DNA of 64,000 bases from Pseudoflavonifractor sp. AF19-9AC (GTDB lineage: Bacteria; Bacillota; Clostridia; Oscillospirales; Oscillospiraceae). Both the position numbers and the translations under genes were made by a program. The stretch is taken from positions 194,976 to 258,975 of the forward strand of contig NZ_QUGI01000005.1 in the NCBI RefSeq assembly GCF_003478995.1, in the 5' to 3' direction. The notes under the pieces are model-generated. The model searched no databases and was not told the origin of the DNA. It saw only the letters and a program-made list of their open reading frames with translations. This document shows, piece by piece, positions 7,940 to 16,475 of this stretch. Position 1 is the stretch's first letter. Each line of letters starts with the position of its first letter.

Positions 7940-8350
7940 TTAGAAATACTTCTTGATGCCCTCAGAGGCCAAGGTCACGTCATCACTGATGGTGATGGTG
8001 AACTTGATGTTGTGCTTCTCACCGAAGTTGTTCAGCCAATCCAGGAAGTTCTCGGTGTCGTTGTCGCACTCGCGGCCAACGATCTTGGTCAGGCTGTCGA
8101 TGAAGATGTGGGTAATGTCATAGTTGCCGGCATACAGGCCGCTGACAAAGCCCTTAAGGGCGGTATAATCGGCAATATCATACTGGCTGGACTCCACCAG
8201 ACGGATCTGATAGTGGATATCAAAAGTGAGCTTGTTGCCCTTTTCGATACAGACCACATTGCCGTGCTCGGTCTGGACGGCGTTGTTGATCATTTCGATC
8301 ATCTGCTTGGTCTTACCGGAGCCCTTTTTGCCCATGATAACGCGAATCAT
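7940..8350 (-). CDS. Small P-loop nucleotide-binding protein, conserved in Clostridia
   Basis: The 136-aa protein opens with a Walker A motif (MGKKGSGKTKQMIEMINNAV) and has a plausible Walker B (DITHIFIDSLTKIVGRE). It resembles the ATPase core of small KaiC/PilT-like proteins but has no further domain. The start at 8350 follows AAGGAG with 8-nt spacing; a GTG at 8359 is too close to that site. It has its own terminator. The biological role is not known to me. Confidence 0.75.
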   Translation of the reverse strand: MIRVIMGKKGSGKTKQMIEMINNAVQTEHGNVVCIEKGNKLTFDIHYQIRLVESSQYDIADYTALKGFVSGLYAGNYDITHIFIDSLTKIVGRECDNDTENFLDWLNNFGEKHNIKFTITISDDVTLASEGIKKYF

Positions 8351-8458
8351 GTGAATCACTCCTTAACTTGAGGTAGGGAAGCGGGTCCCTTGCTTGTATT
8401 ACACTTTACCATATCGGCAAGGGATTTTCAACTGAAACATTGTGAATTTTTTGCGCCC

Positions 8459-9784
8459 TTACAGCCGCGCCTCCAGCTCCGCCTGCTTCTCCTCATAGCC
8501 GGGCTTGCCCAGCAGAGCGAACATATTGCTCTTGTAGGCCTCCACGCCGGGCTGGTTGAAGGGGTTGACGCCCAGCAGATAGCCGGACAGGCCGCAGACA
8601 TACTCAAAGAAGTAAATGAGATAGCCCACGGTGGTCTCGCTGATGGGGGGCATCTGGATAAGAACGTTGGGCACGCCGCCATCCACGTGGGCCAGAATCA
8701 CGCCGCGCATGGCCTTCTCGGCCACAAAGGCCAGAGGCTTGCCGGACAGGAAGTTGAGGCCGTCGATGTTCTCGGGGTCGTCGGGGATGAGGAACTCACC
8801 CTTGGGCTGGAAGTTGACCACGGTCTCGCACATGATGCGCTCGCCCTCCTGGATATACTGACCCATGGAGTGCAGGTCGGCGGTGTACTCCAGGCTGGCG
8901 GGGAGCAGGCCCTTATGCTCCTTGCCCTCGCTCTCGCCGTAGAGCTGCTTCCACCACTCGGCGAAGAAGCGGAAGGCGGGCTCATAGCCGGCCAGCATCT
9001 CTACCTTCTTGCCGGCGCAGTAGAGGCCGTGACGGGTGGCGGCATACTGCCAGGCGGGGTTGTCCAGGCCGCCCACAGACAGCTCCTCCATGGCCTGACG
9101 GGCGCCGCCCATGAGAGCGGTAATGTCGATGCCGGCGCAGGCAATGGGCAGCAGGCCCACGGCGGTGAGAACGGAGTAGCGGCCGCCGATGGCGTCGGGC
9201 ACCACAAACTCTTCGTAGCCCTCGGCGTCGGACAGGCCCTTCAGAGCACCGCGCGCCTTGTCGGTGGTGGAGTAGATGCGCTCACGGGCGCCCTCCTTGC
9301 CGTACTTCTTCTCCAGCAGGCCCTTGAACACCCGGAAGCCCACGGCGGACTCGGTGGTGGTGCCAGACTTGGAGATGACGTTGACGGAGAAGTCCCGGTC
9401 GCCGATGAGGGAGATGATCTCCAGCAGGGCGTCGGTGGACAGACCGTTGCCGGTGAAGAAGATGTCGGGGGTATCCTTCTTCTTCAGGTTGTAGTAGGGG
9501 GAGCGCAGCAGATCGATGACGGCGCGGGCGCCCAGGTAGGAGCCGCCGATGCCGATGACCACCAGCACCTGAGACTGCTTGCGGATCTTCTCCGCAGCGG
9601 CCTGAATGCGGGCAAACTCCTCCTTGTCATAGTCCCGGGGGAGATAGACCCAGCCGGTGAAGTCACCGCCGGGGCCGTCGTGGTTGGCCAGCATGGAGGC
9701 GGCCTTCTCCAGAGCGGGCTGGCGGCTGGTCAGATAGTCCTGGGGCAGGAACGAGGCTGCCTGAGAGACGTCCAGGGATAACAT
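8459..9784 (-). CDS. pgi: Glucose-6-phosphate isomerase
   Basis: The enzyme interconverts glucose-6-phosphate and fructose-6-phosphate in glycolysis. At 441 aa it has the usual length of Firmicutes Pgi. The sugar-phosphate-binding region (VVIGIGGSYLGARAVIDLL), VISKSGTTTESAVGFRVF and the late LGVNPFNQPGVEAYKSNMFA are clear family signatures. The ATG at 9784 lies 9 nt after AGGAGG. It is transcribed alone, convergent with nothing and divergent from tRNA-Val. Confidence 0.95.
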   Translation of the reverse strand: MLSLDVSQAASFLPQDYLTSRQPALEKAASMLANHDGPGGDFTGWVYLPRDYDKEEFARIQAAAEKIRKQSQVLVVIGIGGSYLGARAVIDLLRSPYYNLKKKDTPDIFFTGNGLSTDALLEIISLIGDRDFSVNVISKSGTTTESAVGFRVFKGLLEKKYGKEGARERIYSTTDKARGALKGLSDAEGYEEFVVPDAIGGRYSVLTAVGLLPIACAGIDITALMGGARQAMEELSVGGLDNPAWQYAATRHGLYCAGKKVEMLAGYEPAFRFFAEWWKQLYGESEGKEHKGLLPASLEYTADLHSMGQYIQEGERIMCETVVNFQPKGEFLIPDDPENIDGLNFLSGKPLAFVAEKAMRGVILAHVDGGVPNVLIQMPPISETTVGYLIYFFEYVCGLSGYLLGVNPFNQPGVEAYKSNMFALLGKPGYEEKQAELEARL

Positions 9785-9941
9785 ATACACATTCCTCCTG
9801 TATCATTTGGTGGAATAAAACTTGCGCTGAGTGTATTATAACACAGATACCGTGTCATTTCATTTGAGATTTTCACAAAATACCGGAAAAAGAGGAGGAG
9901 AATTTTCCGAAAAGAAGCAGAAAAAAGTTGTGAGAATAGGG

Positions 9942-9970
9942 TTGACAAAATCAGAAAGACTTGGTACAAT
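9942..9970 (+). promoter_or_regulatory. tRNA-Val promoter
   Basis: TTGACA (9942-9947), 17-bp spacer, TACAAT (9965-9970), 15 bp before the tRNA. Confidence 0.8.
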
Positions 9971-9984
9971 AATCTACGCTGTTT

Positions 9985-10060
9985 GGACGATTAGCTCAGC
10001 TGGTAGAGCATCCGCTTGACGTGCGGGAGGTCACAGGTTCAAGTCCTGTATCGTCCACCA
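9985..10060 (+). tRNA. tRNA-Val (anticodon GAC), integration target
   Basis: Acceptor GGACGAT pairs with ATCGTCC and CCA is encoded at 10058-10060. The anticodon loop is TTGACGT. Its 3' half from the anticodon loop onward is duplicated at 51423-51468, so the gene is the attachment site of the element that follows; the tRNA stays intact. Confidence 0.96.
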
Positions 10061-10061
10061 T
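10016..10061 (+). repeat. attL: 46-bp core inside tRNA-Val
   Basis: It is identical over 46 bp to 51423-51468 and covers the anticodon loop, T-arm, acceptor end and one base beyond CCA. Confidence 0.93.
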
Positions 10062-10062
10062 C

Positions 10063-10098
10063 AAAACCGCTATTTTCGAGAGAAAATAGCGGTTTTTT
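10063..10098 (+). terminator. Terminator just inside attL
   Basis: AAAACCGCTATTTTC pairs with GAAAATAGCGGTTTT around GAGA, followed by T residues. The element thus supplies a terminator for the tRNA in place of the native one, now displaced to 51471. Confidence 0.85.
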
Positions 10099-10149
10099 CT
10101 AACTTTTTCGCCCACTTTCCTCTCCCCTACATTTCCTCCGGTCATCTTT

Positions 10150-10173
10150 GACCACACAACAGCCACAGACAGA
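10150..10173 (+). repeat. Sub-terminal repeat, left copy (possible integrase arm site)
   Basis: TGACCACACAACAGCCACAG and the following ACAG recur with one extra base at 51289-51313 in the same orientation, about 90 bp inside attL and 110 bp inside attR. Confidence 0.45.
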
Positions 10174-10224
10174 CAAAAAGCCGCCCTCCAGAAGTGCTTT
10201 TTTCGGAGGGCGGCGTTCTCTTTT

Positions 10225-11640
10225 TCAGCCCGCTTTCTTCTTGGCCCGAAGGGGTTCCAGCTCTCTTTTCATCTCCTGAATCAGCTCTGTCAGCTTTTGC
10301 TCACACTCCTCCTCGGTTGAGGCATAAACATTTCGTGCGATGCGTTTTCCATTGACCTTGGGGGAGTACCGGCCTTCCCAGAGATGGTCATTGATCTGGG
10401 TCATGCACCCCGTTCCCGGCTTGCGGTACTTTCCCTTCACCGCCTGAAAGTCCGTTGCCTTCGGTCTCTTCTGATGCTCCGGCTTGAGAGGCGGCTCTAC
10501 ACCGGCGATTCCCCGATCAATGCGGTCGGCGGCTCTCTGCCGCATTTCATCGGTCACATGGGCGTAGACATTCAGGGTCGTGGCGCTGGACACATGGCCG
10601 ATGATGGCGGACAGGGTCTTGATGTCCATCCCATGCTCCAGGGCGTTGGTGGCAAAGGTATGGCGCAAATCGTGGAACCGCAGATGCTTACATCCCGCCC
10701 GTTTCAGCACAACGGCCAGCTTTTTCCGCACCGCCGCCGGGTCCAGGGGAGAATCCGCTTTCTTCGGCGACGGAAACATCCAGCGGGAGGAGCAGCTTTT
10801 ACGGTAACGCGCCAGAACATTCAGGATAGGCCCCGGCAGGATCACACTCCGGCTGGAGGTTCTGGTTTTGGGCGTTGAGACTACCAGCTCTCCTTTGATT
10901 CGCTGCACCTGCCGCTCTATCCGCAGCACCCCCGTTCGGAAGTCCAGGTCATCCCACTGCAGGGCCAGGATCTCGCCCCGCCGCAGGCCGGTAGACAGCT
11001 CCAGCAGCAGCAGCTCATAGCACCCGTCCTCTTTGGCCTGAATGAGCAGGCACTGGATTTCTTCTCCGGTCAATACAGCCATTTCCCTGGGACGGGTGGC
11101 TGGCGCTTTGCAGTTTGCGGCGGGGTTTTTCAGAATCAGCCCCTCTGCCACCGCCTTGTCCAGGGCCATGCGGCAGGTCACATGGCAGCTTTTCACCATG
11201 CGGTCGGACAGCCCCGGGCCGTACTGCTCCACCCGCCGGAGCCGCCCGCCCTGTTTCAGTCGGTGATAAAACTGCTGGAGATCGCTTTGGGTCAGTTGGG
11301 AAAGGGGGATGTGCCCCAGCTCCGGAATGATGTGCTGATAGATGCGGTTTTCGTAGTCCGCCTGGGTCTTGGGTTTAATAGCTGGCTTACAGTCCGTCTG
11401 ATACCAGTGATCCAGCCAGGCACCGAAGGTCATGTCCCCCTTGGGCCGCTTCGGCTCTGTACCCTTGAGGCTCTCCTTCAGGGCCTTCAGCTTGGCCGCG
11501 CACTCCCCCTTGGTCTTAGCCAGCACATTTTTCGTCTTTGGATGGCCCTTTTCATCATAGCCCACCACATACCGCCCCTCCCAGCGGCCGTCCTTTCTCA
11601 GGTGGAGACTGCCGTCTCCCCGCTTTCGCTGCTTTGCCAC
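10225..11640 (-). CDS. int: Tyrosine recombinase (integrase) with arm-binding-like domain at both ends
   Basis: This 471-aa site-specific recombinase has the catalytic residues of the family: Arg in TGLRRGEILALQ, HDLRHT, GH in IIGHVS, and Tyr in LNVYAHVT. The N-terminus has an AP2-like arm-binding domain (SLHLRKDGRWEGRYVVGYDE). A second copy of the same fold follows the catalytic domain near the C-terminus (CMTQINDHLWEGRYSPKVNG). A GTG start at 11640 follows GAGGAGGTGG. It lies next to attL with its 3' end toward the tRNA, the usual place for the integrase. Its 5' end overlaps the second integrase by 43 bp. Confidence 0.92.
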   Translation of the reverse strand: MAKQRKRGDGSLHLRKDGRWEGRYVVGYDEKGHPKTKNVLAKTKGECAAKLKALKESLKGTEPKRPKGDMTFGAWLDHWYQTDCKPAIKPKTQADYENRIYQHIIPELGHIPLSQLTQSDLQQFYHRLKQGGRLRRVEQYGPGLSDRMVKSCHVTCRMALDKAVAEGLILKNPAANCKAPATRPREMAVLTGEEIQCLLIQAKEDGCYELLLLELSTGLRRGEILALQWDDLDFRTGVLRIERQVQRIKGELVVSTPKTRTSSRSVILPGPILNVLARYRKSCSSRWMFPSPKKADSPLDPAAVRKKLAVVLKRAGCKHLRFHDLRHTFATNALEHGMDIKTLSAIIGHVSSATTLNVYAHVTDEMRQRAADRIDRGIAGVEPPLKPEHQKRPKATDFQAVKGKYRKPGTGCMTQINDHLWEGRYSPKVNGKRIARNVYASTEEECEQKLTELIQEMKRELEPLRAKKKAG

Positions 11641-12803
11641 AGTTCCACCTCCTCTCCCAACGGCTCTGTCATGAAGCCCCCTACGATTTCAGCGGCATTA
11701 CGGTGCATATCCCCAGTCACATGGGTATACGTGTCCAGGGTGAAGCTGGCCTTCGTGTGGCCCAGGATACCGGACAGGGTCTTGGCATCCACCCCGCTGG
11801 CCAGGGCGTGTGTAGCGAAGGTGTGGCGCAGGTCGTGGAAGCGAAGATCAGGTAGCCCGGCCTCCTCCAATAAACCTTTCAGACGCCGGTAGGCACTTCC
11901 TGGACTGACCGGATGCTCTGGACAGAAAGGATTCGAGAAGATCCACTCCGTCAGGGCGGACTTTTTTCGCTCCCGCAGAAGCTGGGCTGTGCTGGAGGGA
12001 AGCAAAATCGTTCGGGTTCCCGCATAGGTTTTGGTCGTCCCTTCCTCCACCCCACCGCCCTTCCGGGCGTGGATGGTACGGCATACATTTAATGTTCCGG
12101 CCTCTTCATCAAAGTCGGACCACTTGAGGCCGCACAGCTCGCCTCTCCGCAGTCCGGTGGTCAGTTCCGTGAGGAAGAAGTCCCGCCAGATCCAATCTTG
12201 TTGGGCCGCCGCTTTGAAGGTATCCAGCTGATCATGGTTGAGAATTTTCTTTGCTTGACTCACAGCCTTGGGCGGCGTAACCGCATCAGCCGGATTAGAG
12301 GGAAGCAGTCCATTCTCAGCTGCAGTTCTCAGCGCATGGTGGATGATGTTGTGGATGCTGCGGACGGTGGTCGGGCTCAGCCCGGCCGCATGGCTTCTGC
12401 TTTTGATTCGTCCTTGCTCCAGAAGTTTTTGATAGAGGGAATGCAAATCCACCGCAGTGACTTTCCTCAGCGGTTTTGCTCCCAAATGCGGCTTGACATG
12501 GTTATTCAAGTCTCTTTGATATCCTTCCAGAGTGCTCTCCCGAATGGTTCCTTTGATATATTCCTCCAACCACTTGTCCAACCACTGGGACAGGGTCATG
12601 CTGCTCTCCTCGGTCAGATCCACACCCTGATAGGCGTTGATGTTCTGCCGGAGCTTGGCAGTCAGCTCCTTCTGGGTGTCGGCGTAGATGTAGCGAAATA
12701 TGGAGTCGCCGTTTGCCTTGTGACCGACGACGATACGGCCCTCCCAGCGGCCATCCTCCCGCTTGCGCACCATGCCGTCTCCGGATGGTCTGCGCTTTCC
12801 CAT
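11598..12803 (-). CDS. int: Tyrosine recombinase (integrase), second
   Basis: This 401-aa integrase has an N-terminal arm-binding domain (KREDGRWEGRIVVGHKANGD), a SAM-like core-binding domain, and catalytic Arg (TGLRRGELCGLKW), HDLRHT, GH (ILGHTK) and Tyr (LDTYTHVT). It starts at an ATG after GAGGAGG and overlaps the next integrase by 43 bp, so the two should be translated together. Sequence identity between them is modest, so this is not a recent duplication. Elements with two or three cooperating integrases are known; whether both are needed here is open. Confidence 0.92.
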   Translation of the reverse strand: MGKRRPSGDGMVRKREDGRWEGRIVVGHKANGDSIFRYIYADTQKELTAKLRQNINAYQGVDLTEESSMTLSQWLDKWLEEYIKGTIRESTLEGYQRDLNNHVKPHLGAKPLRKVTAVDLHSLYQKLLEQGRIKSRSHAAGLSPTTVRSIHNIIHHALRTAAENGLLPSNPADAVTPPKAVSQAKKILNHDQLDTFKAAAQQDWIWRDFFLTELTTGLRRGELCGLKWSDFDEEAGTLNVCRTIHARKGGGVEEGTTKTYAGTRTILLPSSTAQLLRERKKSALTEWIFSNPFCPEHPVSPGSAYRRLKGLLEEAGLPDLRFHDLRHTFATHALASGVDAKTLSGILGHTKASFTLDTYTHVTGDMHRNAAEIVGGFMTEPLGEEVELWQSSESGETAVST

Positions 12804-12807
12804 AGTT

Positions 12808-13113
12808 TCATTCCTCCTCTCTCATCTGGCGGCAGACGCGCTCTGTCTCCTCCTCGTCGAAGGAGTACAGGCCGTCCGCCTCCAGTTCCTTGCTCAGTCC
12901 CCAGGCCAGTTTGAACCCGGCGATGAAACTGGCCTGGGAGGTTTCTTCTTTCAGTAGATTCTGCGTGTCAACCAGGTGCATGAGTTTGCGCCGCTGCAGC
13001 TTGCCCAGGCAGTCCCGCACCTCCTGGCGGGTGTTCTCGATGTCTTCTTCCAATTCACTGAAATCCGGCTCCCGGTAGAACCGCTGGTGCAGGGCTCTCA
13101 TGTAGTCGTTCAT
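12808..13113 (-). CDS. Small helical protein of the integrase operon
   Basis: The 101-aa protein (MNDYMRALHQRFYREPDFSE start) is acidic and helical. It begins at an ATG 9 nt after AAGGAGG and ends 4 bp before the second integrase gene, so the three form one operon. Small proteins of this type recur next to integrases in gut Clostridia. A role in directing recombination is a guess; no DNA-binding motif is obvious. Confidence 0.7.
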   Translation of the reverse strand: MNDYMRALHQRFYREPDFSELEEDIENTRQEVRDCLGKLQRRKLMHLVDTQNLLKEETSQASFIAGFKLAWGLSKELEADGLYSFDEEETERVCRQMREEE

Positions 13114-13261
13114 GTGCACCGCCTCCTTTGCAACAACACACAATACCGAACTACCGAGAGAATAGCCAGGGCTTTTGACCACAATTATCAGATTGTTATC
13201 ATTTCGGAGATATTTTCTTTCTTTGTTATACACTGTACTAAAATTGCCCACTGTATTCGGT

Positions 13262-13290
13262 TTGCAACAGCCAAGTTCTTATGCTACAAT
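13262..13290 (+). promoter_or_regulatory. Promoter of the toxin-antitoxin cassette
   Basis: TTGCAA (13262-13267), 17-bp spacer, TACAAT (13285-13290), 39 bp before the antitoxin ATG. Confidence 0.7.
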
Positions 13291-13328
13291 GCATATATCA
13301 ATAAACTTCTGCAGGAGGAGGTTTTTAA

Positions 13329-13478
13329 ATGCCCCATTCAATTGACCAGTCCATCCGATCCGCCGAGTTGTCCTTGCAGATGGAAGGACTTTCAGTATCA
13401 GATTCCTGCAAAGAACTTTGCCGCAGACTCCTTTCCGGTGAAATTACGCTGGAGCAATACTTGTTCTGTGTCAAGTAG
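13329..13478 (+). CDS. VbhA-like small antitoxin
   Basis: This 49-aa protein was found by translating the gap after the promoter. Key stretches are SIRSAELSLQMEGLSVSDSC and CRRLLSGEITLEQYL. The pattern AE..L.MEGL...E and a final L..GEI....Y matches VbhA-type antitoxins, which neutralise Fic or zeta-type toxins. A GGAGGAGG site precedes the ATG. It is the first gene of a three-gene operon that ends with a zeta toxin, so it is the likely antidote. Family assignment rests on memory of the motif. Confidence 0.7.
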   Translation: MPHSIDQSIRSAELSLQMEGLSVSDSCKELCRRLLSGEITLEQYLFCVK

Positions 13479-13528
13479 TTTTTTATTTTTACAATTTGCG
13501 CATATGAATAACAAGGAGGTCGTTCGTG

Positions 13529-13782
13529 TGAGCAACTATGAGTTTTCTCTTCGACAGGAAGTTCTGCTTGAAAAGGGAGCAGATATTCTCGGAACACTAT
13601 TTCATTTTGCCCGAAGCAACCACATTTCTCTTTCTGACCCAAAAGATCCTGTTAATGTTGTATATGGATTGGTATGGGACGCTAAAAGCAATATTCTGGG
13701 GGCATCTACGAAAGAAGAATTAGACCAAATTGAAATACAATTTGACTTTGCTCGCCGCTTTTATGCCGGAATTGGTAGCTGA
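13529..13782 (+). CDS. Unknown 84-aa protein between antitoxin and zeta toxin
   Basis: A GTG at 13529 lies 8 nt after AAGGAGG, which makes it a better start than the ATG at 13505. The product (SNYEFSLRQEVLLEKGADIL near the start) has no motif I recognise. It ends 2 bp before the toxin ATG, so it must be coexpressed with it. It could be a second antitoxin, a chaperone or a regulator of the cassette. Confidence 0.65.
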
Positions 13783-13784
13783 GT

Positions 13785-14654
13785 ATGATGCAGACAGAAA
13801 AGGAATTCCTATCCGATTATGCTCCCATTGATGTAGAAGCGGTAGTAGGCAGTGAGTTAAATCATGCAGCTAAGTATAAGTCCCATCCGAAACCTATAGC
13901 GGTACTTTTAGCAGGACAGCCTGGTGCAGGGAAAACAGTTCTTTCTGCAATGCTGAATAAACTTCTGCACGATGACGTCTATTTTATTAATGGAGATGAA
14001 TACCGCCGCTTTCACCCAAATTACAGGAAGTTATTCGACACATATGGTTCAGACTCCGTTCAGATGACCAGTAAATTTTCCGGAGAAGTTACGGAACGAT
14101 TGATTCAGCAAATTGCAGATCGGAAGGTCAATTTGATTATTGAAGGGACCGGGCGTACAACCGAGATTCCACATAAAACAGCCAAAGCACTTACAGAGAA
14201 AGGATATCGCGTCGAACTTGCCGTGATTGCCACCCGCCCAGAACAATCTTTATGTAGTACATTGCTGCGTTTCTATGAGATGAATGAAGGCGGGACAATT
14301 CCTCGGGCAACCGCAGCCGAGGCACACGACTACATTGTTAACGTGTTGCCTGGGAATCTTGATACGCTTTATAACGATTCCATGATCTCTAAAATCACCA
14401 TTTGGGATAGAACACCCGAAAAGGTGTACGATAGTGAAATGGATTATGAGTCTCCGTCTGAAGCACTACGAGAGTATTGGTTCCGGCCATGGTCAGACGA
14501 AGAGTACCGGCATATAACACAAATCGTAGACCTCCTACGAGGTAAGGAAGCCCAGTATCATTTAGGACAGAGTGCTGCTATCGATGAATTGGAGCGGAGA
14601 GTTCAAAACATATCATCGGATCTCGAGCACTCATTTGATAATTTGTCTCTATAA
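13785..14654 (+). CDS. Zeta-toxin family kinase
   Basis: The 289-aa protein has a Walker A at residues 44-51 (LLAGQPGAGKTVLSAMLNK) and the zeta-type sequence FINGDEYRRFHPNY. The later LIIEGTGRT and ATRPEQSLCSTLLRF also fit. Zeta/PezT toxins phosphorylate UDP-activated amino sugars and poison peptidoglycan synthesis. Here the toxin likely secures maintenance of the element. It is the third gene of the cassette and is followed by a terminator. About 70 extra C-terminal residues are helical. Confidence 0.85.
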   Translation: MMQTEKEFLSDYAPIDVEAVVGSELNHAAKYKSHPKPIAVLLAGQPGAGKTVLSAMLNKLLHDDVYFINGDEYRRFHPNYRKLFDTYGSDSVQMTSKFSGEVTERLIQQIADRKVNLIIEGTGRTTEIPHKTAKALTEKGYRVELAVIATRPEQSLCSTLLRFYEMNEGGTIPRATAAEAHDYIVNVLPGNLDTLYNDSMISKITIWDRTPEKVYDSEMDYESPSEALREYWFRPWSDEEYRHITQIVDLLRGKEAQYHLGQSAAIDELERRVQNISSDLEHSFDNLSL

Positions 14655-14668
14655 TATAATATTGATTC

Positions 14669-14699
14669 CAGATCCTCCGTGTCCGGAGGATCTGTTTTT
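14669..14699 (+). terminator. Terminator of the toxin-antitoxin operon
   Basis: CAGATCCTCCG (14669-14679) pairs with CGGAGGATCTG (14684-14694), followed by TTTTTA. It lies 3 bp from the end of the convergent relaxase gene. Confidence 0.88.
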
Positions 14700-14702
14700 A
14701 TG

Positions 14703-16475
14703 TTACATAGACATTTGGGGGCCTGTATTCTCGTGGTCATCCGGCTTGTGGCCCATCGCAATCTTCTTCTCCTGGATCTTCCGCCTGAGTTTTCGATCCA
14801 CCTGCTGCCCCGTCGGGACGGCAGGTGGCACGGAGTTGTCCTGGAAGATCCGGCCCATATGGTGGAGCAGATTTGTGACGGCAAGAAGCACAGTGGGCCT
14901 AAGGCTGTCATTGAAGTGGTCCAAAAGAAACTGAGCGTACTCGTTTCCCTGGAAGGCAGACTCTGAGAGCCAGCTGTACGCCTGCTCCCGGTCCTGTGCC
15001 ACTTCTTCCCCCATCAGATACAGCTTACCCAGTGTGTACTGCGCGTACTGGTTGCCCTGTTCGGCACCTTGGGTCAGATACTCCAGCGCCTTAGCCACAT
15101 CCTTTTGCACCTGCTCTCCCTGGAGATAGAGCTTGCCAAGCTGGTATGCCGCATACGAATTACCCTGCACCGCCGCTTTCTCATACCAGGACACCGCTTC
15201 GTCGATTCTCTTCTGCCTTTGCAGCAGCTTGCCCAGCGCGTACTGGGAGAAGTCATGACCAGCTTCCGCGCCACATTGAAACCACAGCTCCGCTTTTTTG
15301 TCATCCGGCAGGACGCCACGCCCATCCCGCCAACACTTGCCCAGCTGATGCGCGGCAATGGTGAAGCCTGCGTCCCAGAGCTGTTCCAGCACTTGCACCT
15401 GTTCCGCTTTTTCCTCCTCTGTGTTTTCATAGACCGACAGAATTTCTTTCGCGTTCTGATAGGTCTCCGCCATCTCCCACCGGGATGACCAGGCGTGGAA
15501 CACAGCATCCTGGTCTTCGTCCACTTCATCCTTCATCTGCGCATCCTCAAAGGTGAATACACCCAGTTGGAGATTGTCTGCTTCCCGTATGACCAAGTTC
15601 TTGATGGCTTTGAACTCCGGTTGCTGAGACAGCGATTTATGCTCTCTTGGCGTGTCCTTGTAGTACCGCTCCAGTTCATCCCGCAGCCGGTTCCAGTGGT
15701 CATAGCATTCCGCCACTTGCGGGAGCTTGCCCAGCTCATCCACGATGGCGTCCACCTGGGCCTTCACCGGCTTTTTCAGATAGCCGTACACCTTTTTGCC
15801 TTTCACTTCCGACAGCGTTCCTGCCAGCGTTTCCATCTGTTCGGCAATGACCGGACTGTCACATAGTCCGGACTTCATTTCCCGGACGAGCTGACCCATG
15901 GCTTCCATAGCTGTATCCCGCACCTCTTGATAGGACAGATCCTTTTCCTGATAGAGTGACATCAGCTCGTCCTGAAAAATATCATTGGACAGTTGAGAGC
16001 GTATCTGCTCAATGCCACGCTCGGTCAGGTAACCATGCTTTGGATTATCGGACCATGCCATCATGTGAATATGCGGATGGTGCTTCTCATCGTGGAAGGC
16101 GGCGCACCACCGAAAGCTGCTGGGCGGAATTTTCATCGCCGTTGCCAGTTCTATCTGGTGAGCCAGCAGCAATCTGCGCCAGCTATCACCGTTCTCATAC
16201 CCCAGCCGTGCAGCATCTTCTCGCTTCAGAGAATAGACGAAGGTCCACACCGGACCAGCGTGTGCATTGATCTCTTCCATAGTTTGCTCCAGATCCGCAG
16301 CACCGTCCGCAGCGAACAGACCATGAGAGCGGGGACGCTCGGCCATGTATTCCAAGTAGCCACTTGCCGCAGGTTCAATCATTTCTACACCATCCCGAGT
16401 GGCAATGTACTCGGCGTAGTGTCCACCGCCGTTGCCGGGCCTGATGTAGCCGGACTTTTGAATGAGGCCGTTCAT
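14703..16475 (-). CDS. MobP-type relaxase with C-terminal Sel1-like repeats
   Basis: The 590-aa protein starts conjugative transfer by nicking oriT. The HUH metal motif is HDEKHHPHIHMMAW near residue 150, and conserved early residues fit the MobP3-like relaxases of Clostridia. The C-terminal third carries about four Sel1/TPR-like helical repeats (AAYQLGKLYLQGEQVQKDVA, YAQYTLGKLYLMGEEVAQD). These probably contact partner proteins. Its start overlaps the accessory gene by 4 bp (ATGA). No coupling protein lies in the outer element, so it must borrow a conjugation system, possibly that of the nested ICE. Confidence 0.85.
   Translation of the reverse strand: MNGLIQKSGYIRPGNGGGHYAEYIATRDGVEMIEPAASGYLEYMAERPRSHGLFAADGAADLEQTMEEINAHAGPVWTFVYSLKREDAARLGYENGDSWRRLLLAHQIELATAMKIPPSSFRWCAAFHDEKHHPHIHMMAWSDNPKHGYLTERGIEQIRSQLSNDIFQDELMSLYQEKDLSYQEVRDTAMEAMGQLVREMKSGLCDSPVIAEQMETLAGTLSEVKGKKVYGYLKKPVKAQVDAIVDELGKLPQVAECYDHWNRLRDELERYYKDTPREHKSLSQQPEFKAIKNLVIREADNLQLGVFTFEDAQMKDEVDEDQDAVFHAWSSRWEMAETYQNAKEILSVYENTEEEKAEQVQVLEQLWDAGFTIAAHQLGKCWRDGRGVLPDDKKAELWFQCGAEAGHDFSQYALGKLLQRQKRIDEAVSWYEKAAVQGNSYAAYQLGKLYLQGEQVQKDVAKALEYLTQGAEQGNQYAQYTLGKLYLMGEEVAQDREQAYSWLSESAFQGNEYAQFLLDHFNDSLRPTVLLAVTNLLHHMGRIFQDNSVPPAVPTGQQVDRKLRRKIQEKKIAMGHKPDDHENTGPQMSM

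Noticed and set aside
8390-9781. Plus-strand 463-codon frame opposite pgi
   Set aside because: Low-complexity antisense frame; pgi has clear family signatures.
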